From contig JBEKNT010000069.1 in the NCBI GenBank assembly GCA_049522565.1, positions 1-21,077 of the forward strand: 21,077 bases of DNA, given 5' to 3'. The stretch comes from JASHVB01 sp049522565 (GTDB taxonomy: Bacteria; Pseudomonadota; Alphaproteobacteria; Acetobacterales; Acetobacteraceae). Of this stretch, positions 1-7,567 are shown piece after piece. The notes under the pieces were generated by a model, which ran no database searches, had not been told where the DNA came from, and saw nothing but the letters and a program-made list of their open reading frames with translations. The number at the start of each line of letters is the position of its first letter. The stretch's first letter is position 1. A program made the position numbers and the translations under genes.

Positions 1-19
1 CACGGCAGTCGCGACGCCT

Positions 20-109
20 CCACCGTTTTCATCTCCGGTGGCGCATCGAGCCGGCCGGTTGGGCCGCAACGTGGACCAACCGGCGTCTCTCCCGCCGCAG
101 GCGGGAGAG
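20..109. repeat. three consecutive stem-loops downstream of the VOC gene
   Basis: Three perfect inverted repeats follow each other: CCACCG/CGGTGG (20-25 with 36-41), GCCGGTTGG/CCAACCGGC (54-62 with 76-84) and CTCTCCCGCC/GGCGGGAGAG (87-96 with 100-109, loop GCA). They lie just past the stop codon of the minus-strand VOC gene, so the last could end its transcript. There is no T-run on either strand, so it is not a classic intrinsic terminator. The CTCTCCCGCC hairpin looks like a short dispersed palindromic repeat. Confidence 0.5.
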
Positions 110-123
110 GTTCTGCTCGATCG

Positions 124-1017
124 TCAGTTCAGCGCCCAGAGACCAACCTCGTAGCCCGGCACGAAGTTGCGATTGCTCATGTCCGGGTTGCGGTTGATGA
201 AGGTGCGGTTGAACATCGGGTGACGCATGCTGCGCGTCTCATGCTCGATGCGGAAGATCGGCTTGTTGGTGTCCACGTCGACGATGTCGAGGAAGCGGTA
301 CTGGTGCTGGTCGCTCTCCTCGGAGACCAGGCCGCGCTCGAGCAGTTTCTTGTGCGGACCGGAGAAGTCGGCCAGCGTGATCTGGATGTGGTGGCCGTCA
401 TAGTCCGGCAGCTTCTTCTTGGTCGGGCGATAGGTGACCTTGCTGTCGGCCGACGTGCTGGCCCAGGCATACGACCCGCGCTCGTCCTTCGCCACGCCGG
501 CAATGCCGCCGAGGATTTCGCGATAGAACCGCGCGATCGCCTCGAGATCCGAACTGGCAGGCACGTCGAACTCGACATACGGCATACCGACGCGCATCGG
601 TCCGAACTTCGCCGGCGTCGGCGCGTGCACGCGGATGCGATTGCCCCATGGGCAGGTGGTCTCCACCACGTCGCCCGACTCTTTGAAGCTGAACTTGGTG
701 CCCGCCAGGAATTTCTTTGCGTAGGTCAGGCGCTTCAGCAGCGCTTCCAGATCGGGCAGCACCAATCCGGTGGTGCCGCGCACCACCTGCGCGTCGCGCG
801 TCGGCAGATGGAACTGGCCGCGCCCGACATTCACCCACATGTTCTCGAGGCCCGCCATCAGGTACGGGTCGCGCGTCAGCCCAAGTCCCATCAGGTAGAA
901 GGCGATCGCCTTGGACTGGTCGGGCACCGTCACGTTGACATGGCCAAGCTCGACAATGTTACCGAGGTCTTCCACGGTGCGGTCGAATTGAGGCGTCGCA
1001 ACCATAGCATCGTTCAT
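124..1017 (-). CDS. VOC-superfamily (glyoxalase/extradiol dioxygenase fold) protein
   Basis: This 297-residue protein has two vicinal-oxygen-chelate modules. The first begins near residue 21 with the pattern ELGHVNVTVPD and then AIAFYLMGLGL. The second begins near residue 140 with MPYVEFDVPASS, followed by AIARFYREILGG. Members of this superfamily bind a divalent metal and act as lyases, dioxygenases or isomerases on small molecules; the substrate cannot be read from sequence. His in the first strand and Glu in the C-terminal FRIEHE segment could be metal ligands. The open frame extends 50 codons further upstream, but I place the start at the ATG at 1015-1017, preceded by a GAGAGGGG ribosome site; the upstream extension has low-complexity, out-of-family composition. 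It is divergent from the MFS gene. Cytoplasmic, no signal peptide. Confidence 0.85.
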   Translation of the reverse strand: MNDAMVATPQFDRTVEDLGNIVELGHVNVTVPDQSKAIAFYLMGLGLTRDPYLMAGLENMWVNVGRGQFHLPTRDAQVVRGTTGLVLPDLEALLKRLTYAKKFLAGTKFSFKESGDVVETTCPWGNRIRVHAPTPAKFGPMRVGMPYVEFDVPASSDLEAIARFYREILGGIAGVAKDERGSYAWASTSADSKVTYRPTKKKLPDYDGHHIQITLADFSGPHKKLLERGLVSEESDQHQYRFLDIVDVDTNKPIFRIEHETRSMRHPMFNRTFINRNPDMSNRNFVPGYEVGLWALN

Positions 1018-1059
1018 GACTGGGGTTCCCCTCTCTGCCGGAATCTCCTCCGATGGTGC

Positions 1060-1089
1060 ATGATAGCGCTGTGGGGCGGGTCCGGTCCA
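1060..1089 (-). promoter_or_regulatory. candidate promoter of the VOC gene
   Basis: On the minus strand TGGACC (1084-1089, 4/6 to the -35 consensus) is followed after 18 bp by TATCAT (1060-1065, 5/6 to the -10 consensus). It would give a 5' leader of about 35 nt before the ATG at 1017. Assigned from hexamer matches only. Confidence 0.35.
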
Positions 1090-1184
1090 TGCCCGGCCAC
1101 GGATGCAAGACGACGGACCGAAGCCTGGGGGAAACGTATCCATGCCGGCCTTGCCTGGCCGCGTCATCGCGGGTGCCGCAACGC

Positions 1185-2465
1185 ATGCCGCGTAGACCTG
1201 GCCTGCGCGCGCTGTTCGCCGCGCCGCCTCCGGAATCCGCTGGCCAGGGGCGAAACTTCCTGCGCCTGTGGTCGATCGGCGGCTGCGTCAACGCCATGCG
1301 CTGGTTCGAGGTGCTGGCGGCAGCGCTGTTCACGCTGGACGCCACCGGCTCCGGCCTCGCCGTCGCGGTCGTCTCCGCCGCGCGCACCATGCCGATGCTG
1401 TTCCTCGGCGCCTTTGCCGGCGTGATGTCGGAGGCGGTGGATCGCAAGCGCGTGCTGGTGATCGGGCAACTGACCACCGCGGCCGCTTCCGCCACGGTGG
1501 CGATCCTCGGCGCGACGGGCAGCGCGCGGCCGTGGCATGTCGCGCTCGCCGCGCTGGTTGCCGGCACCGTCTGGTCCACCGAGATGTCCACGCGCCGCCG
1601 CATGGTCGGCGAGAGCGTGCCGCCGGCGCTGGTGCCGCGCGCGCTGGCGCTCGACACGCTGACCAACTCCGTTACCCGCATGATCGGCCCGATCATCGCC
1701 GGCACGCTGTACGAGTTCGCCGGCCTGGCGGGCGCCTTCGCGCTGTCCGCGCTGGTCTATCTGTTCGCCGCCTTGCTCGCTGCCGGGCTGCCGCATCAAC
1801 AGGAAATCCGCAGGCTGGTACTGAGCCATGTGCCGCGCGACCTCGCCGAGGGATTTTCCTACGCGCGTGGCCACACCGTCATCGCCGGCGTGCTGCTGGT
1901 CACCATCGCGATGAACTTGCTCGGCTTCCCGTACGCCGCGCTGGTCGCACCGATCGGCCGGCAACACTTCATGGTGTCGCCCGCGCTGGTCGGCATGATG
2001 GCGGCGTCGGAATCTTTCGGCGCCTTCCTCGGCGGGCTGTGGCTGACCGGTGGCGATCCGCCGGGCAGCGGTCGGAAACTGATGGTCGGCGGCTCGCTGC
2101 TGTTCCTGGTCTGCGCGGCGCTGATGCCGCTGGCGCCGGTGTTCCCGCTGGCCTGCGCGCTGCTGGTCGCCGGCGGCTTCGGCTCGGCGGCGTTTGCCAA
2201 TATGCAGACCTCGCTGATCATCACCCACGCGCCGCCGCATATCCGCTCGCGGCTGATGGGGCTGCTGACGGTGTGCATCGGCAGCGGTCCTGTGGGTATC
2301 CTGCTGGTCGGCGCGCTGGCCAGCCTGCTGGGGCCGCTGGGCGCGGTGGATGCGATCGAGTTGACGGGACTGGCGGCGGTCGCGGTCGCGGGGTTGGTCT
2401 GGCGACGCAGGGAAAATCGCCAGCCGCTGATCGTGGCACGCGAAGCATGGGGAGAAGAGCGATGA
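1185..2465 (+). CDS. MFS transporter (EntS/MFS_3-like permease)
   Basis: A 426-residue integral membrane protein of the major facilitator superfamily, with about 10-12 hydrophobic segments in two halves. The loop after the second segment carries a motif-A-like sequence (GVMSEAVDRKRVL), as in drug and siderophore exporters of the EntS type. The substrate is unknown. The open frame reaches back to 1053, but the first 44 codons are not MFS-like and overlap the probable promoter of the divergent VOC gene, so I prefer the ATG at 1185; its ribosome site is weak (GCGGGTG). The stop codon overlaps the start of the esterase gene (ATGA at 2462-2465), so the two are translationally coupled. An exporter or importer handling an ester or its product is a reasonable but unproven idea. 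Confidence 0.85.
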   Translation: MPRRPGLRALFAAPPPESAGQGRNFLRLWSIGGCVNAMRWFEVLAAALFTLDATGSGLAVAVVSAARTMPMLFLGAFAGVMSEAVDRKRVLVIGQLTTAAASATVAILGATGSARPWHVALAALVAGTVWSTEMSTRRRMVGESVPPALVPRALALDTLTNSVTRMIGPIIAGTLYEFAGLAGAFALSALVYLFAALLAAGLPHQQEIRRLVLSHVPRDLAEGFSYARGHTVIAGVLLVTIAMNLLGFPYAALVAPIGRQHFMVSPALVGMMAASESFGAFLGGLWLTGGDPPGSGRKLMVGGSLLFLVCAALMPLAPVFPLACALLVAGGFGSAAFANMQTSLIITHAPPHIRSRLMGLLTVCIGSGPVGILLVGALASLLGPLGAVDAIELTGLAAVAVAGLVWRRRENRQPLIVAREAWGEER

Positions 2466-4009
2466 ACCCGATTGTGGAGACGGCGAGCGGCAAGGTGCGT
2501 GGTGCGCTGATCGACGGCGTCGCGGCGTTCCGCGGCGTGCCCTACGGCGCTTCGACGGCAGGCGCCGCCAGGTTCATGCCGCCGCGTCCGCCCGCGTCAT
2601 GGGCCGGCGTGCGCGATGCGCTGGACTACGCCGGCCAGGCGCCGCAATCGCGGATCGGGCCCGCACCGCGGGCGGAGATGGTGGATTTTTCCGGCCCACC
2701 GGACGCTTCGCCGGAGACCGAAGATTGCCTGACGCTGAACGTCTGGACGCCAACGGGGGAAAACGCGGCGCGGCGGCCGGTGATGGTGTGGTTGCACGGC
2801 GGGGCGTTTTCGTTCGGCTCGGCAAACAGCCTGCGGCTGCAAGGCATGCGGCTGTGCCGGCGCGGCGACGTGGTGCTGGTGACGGTGAACCAGCGGCTCA
2901 ACATCTTCGGTCATCTTGACCTGTCGGCGATCGGCGGGGCGGAGTACGCGGCGTCGGGCAATGCCGGCACGCTCGACATGATCGCCGCGTTGCAGTGGGT
3001 GCGGGATAACATCGCCGGGTTCGGCGGCGATCCCGGGTGCGTGACGATCTTCGGCGAGTCCGGCGGCGGCGGAAAGGTCAGCACGCTGCTGGCGATGCCG
3101 TCGGCGCGCGGGCTGTTCCACCGCGCCATCGTGCAAAGCGGCGCCGCGGTGCGGCTGCGCACGCGGGATCGTGCGGCGACGCTGACCGAGGCGGTGTTGG
3201 GCGAGCTTGGCCTGACGCGGGCGTCGCTGGCGGAACTGCATGCGGTGCCGATGCGGCGGCTGCTGGCGGCCATCGGCCCGGCACAGCAGGCGATCGGGCC
3301 ATCACCCTGGCCGCTGCTGGATCGCTATCCGTTCGGGCCGGTGGTCGATGGCACGCTGCTGCCGCGCCAGCCGTTCCATCCGGATGCGACGCCTGTGTCA
3401 GCCGACATTCCGCTGATCATCGGCGATTGCTCGCACGAGGCTTCGCTGTTCCTGGCGCATGACGACACGGTGTGGCACCAGACGCTGACCGAGCCGGAGT
3501 TGCAGACGCGGGTGGCAGCGGTGGCCGGCGCGCAGGCGGATCGCGTGGTGGCTCTGTATCGCCGGCTGATGCCCGATGCGAGTCCGGCGGAGCACCTGAT
3601 CGCCACGCTCACCGACAGCAATTTCCGCATCCGCTCGCTGCTGATGGCGGAGCGCAGGGCGCGGCAGGGTGGCGCGCCGGTGTGGATGTACTCGTTCGCC
3701 TGGCAGACGCCGCTGTTCGACGGGCGGTTGGGCGCGCCGCACGCGATCGATGTGCCGTTCACCTTCGACACGCTGGACTTCACCAATGCGACGGACCGCA
3801 GCGCCGGAGCGCACGCGTTGGCGGCGAGGATGTCGGGCGCGTGGGCCGCGTTCGCGCGCAACGGCGTGCCGGAACATGCGTCGCTGCCGGCCTGGCCCGC
3901 CTACACTGTGGGGGAGCGCAGGACGATGGTGCTGGATGTCGATTGCCACGTGACGCACGATCCGGGGGCGGAGACGCGGGCGCTGTGGCAGGAGATCGTC
4001 GGATCCTAG
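2462..4009 (+). CDS. type-B carboxylesterase
   Basis: A 515-residue alpha/beta-hydrolase of the carboxylesterase type-B (cholinesterase-like) family that hydrolyses carboxylic esters. Family landmarks are in order: FRGVPYG near residue 23, EDCLTLNVW near 87, the oxyanion-hole HGG at 112-114, the nucleophile elbow GESGGGG with Ser200, the acid Glu326 in CSHEAS, and the catalytic His427 in GAPHAIDVPF. The elbow reads G-E-S-G-G rather than the usual G-E-S-A-G, a tolerated change. Length is normal for the family. No convincing signal peptide is seen, so it is probably cytoplasmic, unlike many secreted relatives. It starts inside the MFS stop codon with GGGGAG upstream. Substrate unknown. Confidence 0.93.
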   Translation: MNPIVETASGKVRGALIDGVAAFRGVPYGASTAGAARFMPPRPPASWAGVRDALDYAGQAPQSRIGPAPRAEMVDFSGPPDASPETEDCLTLNVWTPTGENAARRPVMVWLHGGAFSFGSANSLRLQGMRLCRRGDVVLVTVNQRLNIFGHLDLSAIGGAEYAASGNAGTLDMIAALQWVRDNIAGFGGDPGCVTIFGESGGGGKVSTLLAMPSARGLFHRAIVQSGAAVRLRTRDRAATLTEAVLGELGLTRASLAELHAVPMRRLLAAIGPAQQAIGPSPWPLLDRYPFGPVVDGTLLPRQPFHPDATPVSADIPLIIGDCSHEASLFLAHDDTVWHQTLTEPELQTRVAAVAGAQADRVVALYRRLMPDASPAEHLIATLTDSNFRIRSLLMAERRARQGGAPVWMYSFAWQTPLFDGRLGAPHAIDVPFTFDTLDFTNATDRSAGAHALAARMSGAWAAFARNGVPEHASLPAWPAYTVGERRTMVLDVDCHVTHDPGAETRALWQEIVGS

Positions 4010-4021
4010 CGCTTCTCATCT

Positions 4022-4042
4022 TGCACGGACGATGTCCGTACA
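4022..4042. promoter_or_regulatory. palindromic operator of the DUF1778/GNAT toxin-antitoxin operon
   Basis: A near-perfect palindrome, TG-n-ACGGAC-GAT-GTCCGT-n-CA, lies 46 bp upstream of the antitoxin ATG. The inner arms are 4025-4030 and 4034-4039, and the flanking TG/CA also pair. DUF1778 antitoxins carry an N-terminal ribbon-helix-helix that represses its own promoter, so this is the expected place for their operator. TTGCAC (4021-4026) and TAGATA (4044-4049), 17 bp apart, could be a weak promoter across it. Confidence 0.6.
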
Positions 4043-4088
4043 CTAGATAGCTGCTGCTAGGCCAATGACGGCCGGCGCGAGGTGATGC

Positions 4089-4373
4089 ATGGCCGTGACG
4101 AAGCAGCGGGAAGCGAAGGTTGAACGGTTGGAAGTGCGCCTGGCACCTGCCACCAAGTCCCTGCTAAGCCATGCTGCCCAACTGCGGCATACCACACTGA
4201 CCGATTTCCTGGTGTCCAGTGCGGTCAGAGCCGCCGAAGATGTCCTGGTGTCGCCGCGTCTATTCGAGATCGGCTCCGACGAAGGCTGGCGCACGCTCAC
4301 GGAATTGCTCGATGAGCCCGCGGGCAACAAACCCGACTCTCAGCTTGTCTCACTGCTCAAGAAGCAGAAATGA
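4089..4373 (+). CDS. DUF1778 (TacA/AtaR-type) antitoxin
   Basis: A 94-residue protein matching the DUF1778 antitoxin family. The N-terminal part (about residues 10-50; VERLEVRLAP, then LLSHAAQLRHTTLTDFLVSSA) is the ribbon-helix-helix that dimerises and binds operator DNA. The C-terminal tail from about residue 60 (FEIGSDEGWRTLTELLDEP) is the flexible stretch that wraps the acetyltransferase toxin and neutralises it. A GAGGTG ribosome site precedes the ATG. It sits 11 nt upstream of the GNAT gene, as expected for a two-gene operon with the antitoxin first. A palindromic operator lies just upstream. The operon is somewhat less GC-rich than its neighbours, consistent with a mobile addiction module. 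Confidence 0.9.
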   Translation: MAVTKQREAKVERLEVRLAPATKSLLSHAAQLRHTTLTDFLVSSAVRAAEDVLVSPRLFEIGSDEGWRTLTELLDEPAGNKPDSQLVSLLKKQK

Positions 4374-4384
4374 AAGCCTAGGTT

Positions 4385-4900
4385 GTGTCTGAAGGTATTT
4401 CAGGCGAGTTCGAACCGCTACAGGCCCATCATGATGTTACGTCTTTTGCGTGCGGTCAGGCGGCATTGGACAATTGGCTTCGCACGCGAGCTCTGCGGAA
4501 CCAGAATACCGGCGACTCTCGTACGTTTGTCCTGGCAGAGAACGGGCGAGTCATCGGCTTCTGTGCCCTGACCACCGCCTCGGCCGCGCGGGTCGGTCTT
4601 CCTGGCGCCTTGCGTCGCAACGCCCCCGATCCGGTTTCGCTCATGCTTCTCGGGCAATTGGCGGTTGCTACAAGTCATGGTGGCAAGGGCCTGGGTCGTC
4701 GGCTGCTGCAAGATGCGTTGATTCGCGCCGCTGCGGCTTCGCGCAATGTCGGCTTTCGTGCTCTCGCGACGCATCCGATCGATGATCGGGCCGCGGCGTT
4801 CTATAATCGTTTCGGCTTCACTGCCGTGCCGGACTCGCAGCCACGCCTCATGGTGCTGCCATTGCAGCGCCTGCTAAGTGCTCTGGACGCAGCACGGTAA
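4385..4900 (+). CDS. GNAT acetyltransferase toxin (TacT/AtaT-type)
   Basis: A 171-residue GNAT-fold protein, the toxin partner of the DUF1778 antitoxin. Known members acetylate the amino group of aminoacyl-tRNA and so block translation; which tRNA this one prefers cannot be told. The acetyl-CoA loop is HGGKGLGRRLL near residues 98-108, and Tyr140 in AFYNRFGF matches the conserved catalytic-site Tyr of TacT. Length is normal. It begins with GTG, 11 nt after the antitoxin stop, with only a poor ribosome site (AAATGAAAG), which would keep toxin output below antitoxin. I see no frameshift or missing key residue, so the module looks intact. Confidence 0.9.
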   Translation: MSEGISGEFEPLQAHHDVTSFACGQAALDNWLRTRALRNQNTGDSRTFVLAENGRVIGFCALTTASAARVGLPGALRRNAPDPVSLMLLGQLAVATSHGGKGLGRRLLQDALIRAAAASRNVGFRALATHPIDDRAAAFYNRFGFTAVPDSQPRLMVLPLQRLLSALDAAR

Positions 4901-4927
4901 TAGGCGGGAACGCACTCCGCCGCGCGG

Positions 4928-6082
4928 CTACGCCGCCTTGGTGTTGCCGAACAATCCGCCAACCCGCGCCAGTGTTGCCAGATGCGCGTCGGCGTCGCCG
5001 AACAGCATGTCGATCATCGTCACGCGCTTGAAGTGGTGGCCGACCTTGTACTCCATCGTCATGCCGATGCCGCCATGAAGCTGGATCGCCTCCTGGCCGA
5101 TATGCTTGCCCGACCGCCCGATCTGCACCTTTGCCGCGGCTATCGCGCGCCGGCGCTCCGTCGAGTCTTCTTCCCCCGCCATCACCGCCGCGAACATCGC
5201 CATGCTGCGTGCCTGTTCCAGCGCCACCAGCATGTCCACCGAGCGGTGCTGCAACACCTGGAACGAACCGATCGGCCGGCCGAACTGCTGGCGTGTCTTG
5301 AGGTATTCCAGCGTCGTCTCGTGCATCGCCTGCATCGTGCCGACCGCTTCGGCGCACAGTGCGGCGATCGCCTCGTCCACCACATGCTCGATCGCCGGCA
5401 GCGCGTTGTCGCTCAGCACCGCATCGGCAGCCACACGCACGCCGCTGAGGGCCAATTCCGCGGCGCGCAGGCCGTCCTGCGTCGGGTAGCCGCGCCGGGT
5501 CACGCCGGCGGCGTCCGCATCGACCAGGAACAGACCGATGCCGTCGCGGTCGCGCCGTCCGCCGGCCACGCGCGCGGTCACCAGCAGCTTGTCGGCACAG
5601 TCGCCGTGCAGCACGACGCTCTTTGCGCCATCCAGCACGTAGCCGTCGCCGTCCTTGCGCGCGGTGGTGGCGACGTCGGCGAGGTCGTAGCGCGACTGCC
5701 GCTCGATATGCGCGAAGGCGAGTTTCAGTTTGCCCGCAATGATCTGCGGCACCAGCGCGGCGCGCAGTGCGTCGCTGCCGGCACGACGCAGCAGGCCGCC
5801 ACCGAGGATCACCGTGGCGAAATACGGTTCCAGCACCAGGCCGCGGCCAAACGCTTCCATGACGATCATGGTCTCGACCGCGCCGCCGCCGAAGCCGCCG
5901 AGCTTTTCCTCGAACGGCAGGCCGAGCAGACCGAGTTCGGCGTACTGGTTCCAGACCGAGGTGCTCCAGCCGGCGGGTTCGGCCATATATTTCTTGCGCT
6001 GTTCGAACGCGTAGTGGTCGGCGATCAGCCGGTCGACGCTGTCCTTCAGCAGGCGTTGGTCGTCGGTCAGGTCGAAGTCCAT
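4928..6082 (-). CDS. pimD: acyl-CoA dehydrogenase, pimeloyl-CoA dehydrogenase small-subunit type
   Basis: A 384-residue acyl-CoA dehydrogenase-fold protein that I recognise as the PimD-like small subunit; it begins MDFDLTDDQRLLKDSVD and has the family blocks GGFGGG (62-67), TRQQFGRPI (263-271) and QLHGGIGMT (334-342). PimC and PimD together oxidise medium-chain dicarboxyl-CoA such as pimeloyl-CoA in beta-oxidation, passing electrons to ETF. At the classical catalytic-base position (YEGT in MCAD) it reads MLFGD (359-363), and helix G has no ER pair, so by sequence this subunit seems to lack a catalytic Glu; heteromeric relatives also keep only one active subunit. A GGGGGAC ribosome site precedes the ATG. 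It lies 112 nt downstream of the large-subunit gene, with a perfect hairpin in the gap. Confidence 0.85.
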   Translation of the reverse strand: MDFDLTDDQRLLKDSVDRLIADHYAFEQRKKYMAEPAGWSTSVWNQYAELGLLGLPFEEKLGGFGGGAVETMIVMEAFGRGLVLEPYFATVILGGGLLRRAGSDALRAALVPQIIAGKLKLAFAHIERQSRYDLADVATTARKDGDGYVLDGAKSVVLHGDCADKLLVTARVAGGRRDRDGIGLFLVDADAAGVTRRGYPTQDGLRAAELALSGVRVAADAVLSDNALPAIEHVVDEAIAALCAEAVGTMQAMHETTLEYLKTRQQFGRPIGSFQVLQHRSVDMLVALEQARSMAMFAAVMAGEEDSTERRRAIAAAKVQIGRSGKHIGQEAIQLHGGIGMTMEYKVGHHFKRVTMIDMLFGDADAHLATLARVGGLFGNTKAA

Positions 6083-6114
6083 GTGTCCCCCGAATCACTC
6101 GTCACGGCAGGATA

Positions 6115-6181
6115 GCAGGGCAAAGTTGATGAGACTCCCCCTCCCCTTGTGGGAGGGGGAGTCTCATCAACTTTGCCCTGC
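6115..6181. repeat. perfect 31-bp-arm inverted repeat (REP-like hairpin)
   Basis: The arms 6115-6145 and 6151-6181 are exact reverse complements and enclose the 5-nt loop CTTGT. The core ACTCCCCCTCCC/GGGAGGGGGAGT is shared with the repeat at 9496-9555. It fills most of the gap between the two acyl-CoA dehydrogenase genes. The transcript would form a very stable hairpin, useful as a 3' RNA-stability element or attenuator between pimC and pimD. No T-run follows. Confidence 0.9.
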
Positions 6182-6194
6182 ACCCCACGTGTCG

Positions 6195-7391
6195 TTACAA
6201 TCCTAGTATTGCCTTGGCGACGATGTTGCGCTGGATCTCGTTCGAACCGCCGTAGATCGACACCTTGCGGTAGTTGAAATACATCGGCGCCGCCTCCGTG
6301 GCGTAGTCGGGGCCGACCGTTTCCTCGTTGCGGCCGTCGAAGTCGCGCTGGTACGGCATGGCGTACGGCCCGACCACCTCCATCACCAGCTCGGTCAGTT
6401 GCTGCTGGATCTGCGAGCCTTTCAACTTCAGGATCGACGACGCCGGGTTCGGCCGGCCCTTCTCGCGATTGCGTTCGTCGGCGACGACGCGCAACTGCGT
6501 CATCTCCAGCGCCTTCAGCTCGACCTCCACCGCCGCCAGTTTTTCGCGGAAGCGCGGCGTTTCGATCAGCGGTGTGTCGCCGAGGCGTTCCATCGACGCG
6601 AGTTCCTTGATGCGCGCCACCTTGGCCTTGGATGCGCCGACCCGGGCGATGCCGGTGCGTTCGTTACCGAGCAGAAACTTCGCGTAGTCCCAGCCCTTGT
6701 TTTCCTGGCCGACCAGGTTCTCGGCCGAGACTTCGACATTGTCGAAGAACACCTCGTTCACCTCGCGGCCGCCGTCGATGGTGACGATCGGACGCACGGT
6801 GATGCCGGGCGTCTTCATATCGACCAGGATGAAGGAGATGCCCTCCTGCTTCTTCGCCGCCGGATCGGTGCGGCACAGGCAGAAGATCCAGTCGGCGTAT
6901 TGCGCCAGCGTGGTCCAGGTCTTCTGGCCGTTGATGACGTATTTGTCGCCCTTGCGCTCCGCCTTGGTGCGGAGCGACGCGAGGTCGGAACCGGAGCCGG
7001 GTTCGGAAAAGCCCTGGCACCAGAAGATGTCGGCATTGGCGGTCTTCGGCAGGAAGTGCTGCTTCTGCGCATCGTTGCCGAACTGCGCGATCACCGGGCC
7101 GACCATGGTCACGTTGAAGCCGATCGGCGTCGGCACGTTGGCCTGCTGCATCTCGTCCTGGTAAAGATAGACCTGCACCGGCGACCACGCCTGGCCGCCC
7201 CACTGCACGGGCCAGTTCACCGTGGCCCAGCCGCGCGCATTCAGGATGCGCTGCGAGGTGATCATGTCGTCCCGGGTCAGGCCCTCGCCCTCGGCGACCT
7301 TGTCGCGGATCGATTGCGGGATCTCGGCACGGAAGAAACGGCGCGCCTCCTCGCGGAAGGCGCGTTCCTCGGCAGTGAAGTTCAGATCCAT
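6195..7391 (-). CDS. pimC: acyl-CoA dehydrogenase, pimeloyl-CoA dehydrogenase large-subunit type
   Basis: A 398-residue acyl-CoA dehydrogenase matching the PimC-like large subunit. Visible blocks are FAD/substrate motif CQGFSEPGSGSDLASL (125-140), NGQKTWTT near 154-161, and IYGGSNEIQRN near 379-388. At the MCAD base position the YEGT motif reads YGGS, so Gly381 replaces Glu. However, Glu244 in GNERTGIAR aligns with the alternative helix-G base of isovaleryl-CoA dehydrogenase, so this is the probable catalytic subunit. The role is the FAD-dependent 2,3-oxidation of an acyl-CoA, likely a dicarboxyl-CoA. A GGGAGAG ribosome site precedes the ATG. The rest of a pim operon (ligase, thiolase, hydratase) is not in this window. 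Confidence 0.88.
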   Translation of the reverse strand: MDLNFTAEERAFREEARRFFRAEIPQSIRDKVAEGEGLTRDDMITSQRILNARGWATVNWPVQWGGQAWSPVQVYLYQDEMQQANVPTPIGFNVTMVGPVIAQFGNDAQKQHFLPKTANADIFWCQGFSEPGSGSDLASLRTKAERKGDKYVINGQKTWTTLAQYADWIFCLCRTDPAAKKQEGISFILVDMKTPGITVRPIVTIDGGREVNEVFFDNVEVSAENLVGQENKGWDYAKFLLGNERTGIARVGASKAKVARIKELASMERLGDTPLIETPRFREKLAAVEVELKALEMTQLRVVADERNREKGRPNPASSILKLKGSQIQQQLTELVMEVVGPYAMPYQRDFDGRNEETVGPDYATEAAPMYFNYRKVSIYGGSNEIQRNIVAKAILGL

Positions 7392-7479
7392 GGTGGTTCT
7401 CTCCCGGGACGGGGATGCGATCTACCGGTGAGTACCGGCGGCAGCGAGCCGCGTCAATCGGCGTCGCTTTCCTCGTCAT

Positions 7480-7545
7480 GGCCGGGCTTGAGCCAGCGAT
7501 CTGCCCCCGCTCCTGCGTGCGTCGGTGGCCGGGTTAAGCCCGGCC
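7480..7545. repeat. REP-like inverted repeat (GGCCGGGCTT)
   Basis: GGCCGGGCTT (7480-7489) and AAGCCCGGCC (7536-7545) form an exact inverted repeat. The right copy also folds locally, GGCCGGG-ttaag-CCCGGCC (7527-7545). CGTCATGGCCGGGCTTGA-type sequences are a common dispersed extragenic repeat in alphaproteobacteria. It lies between msrA and the acyl-CoA dehydrogenase start. Apart from this repeat and the pimC ribosome site I see nothing else in the 7392-7567 gap. Confidence 0.7.
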
Positions 7546-7567
7546 CTGACGGGAAGAACGAGCCACC

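Noticed and set aside
1164..2240. Long minus-strand frame opposite the MFS gene
   Set aside because: Its translation is a run of Arg, Gln, Gly and His without any family pattern, typical of the antisense of a high-GC gene, while the plus strand is a clear MFS protein.
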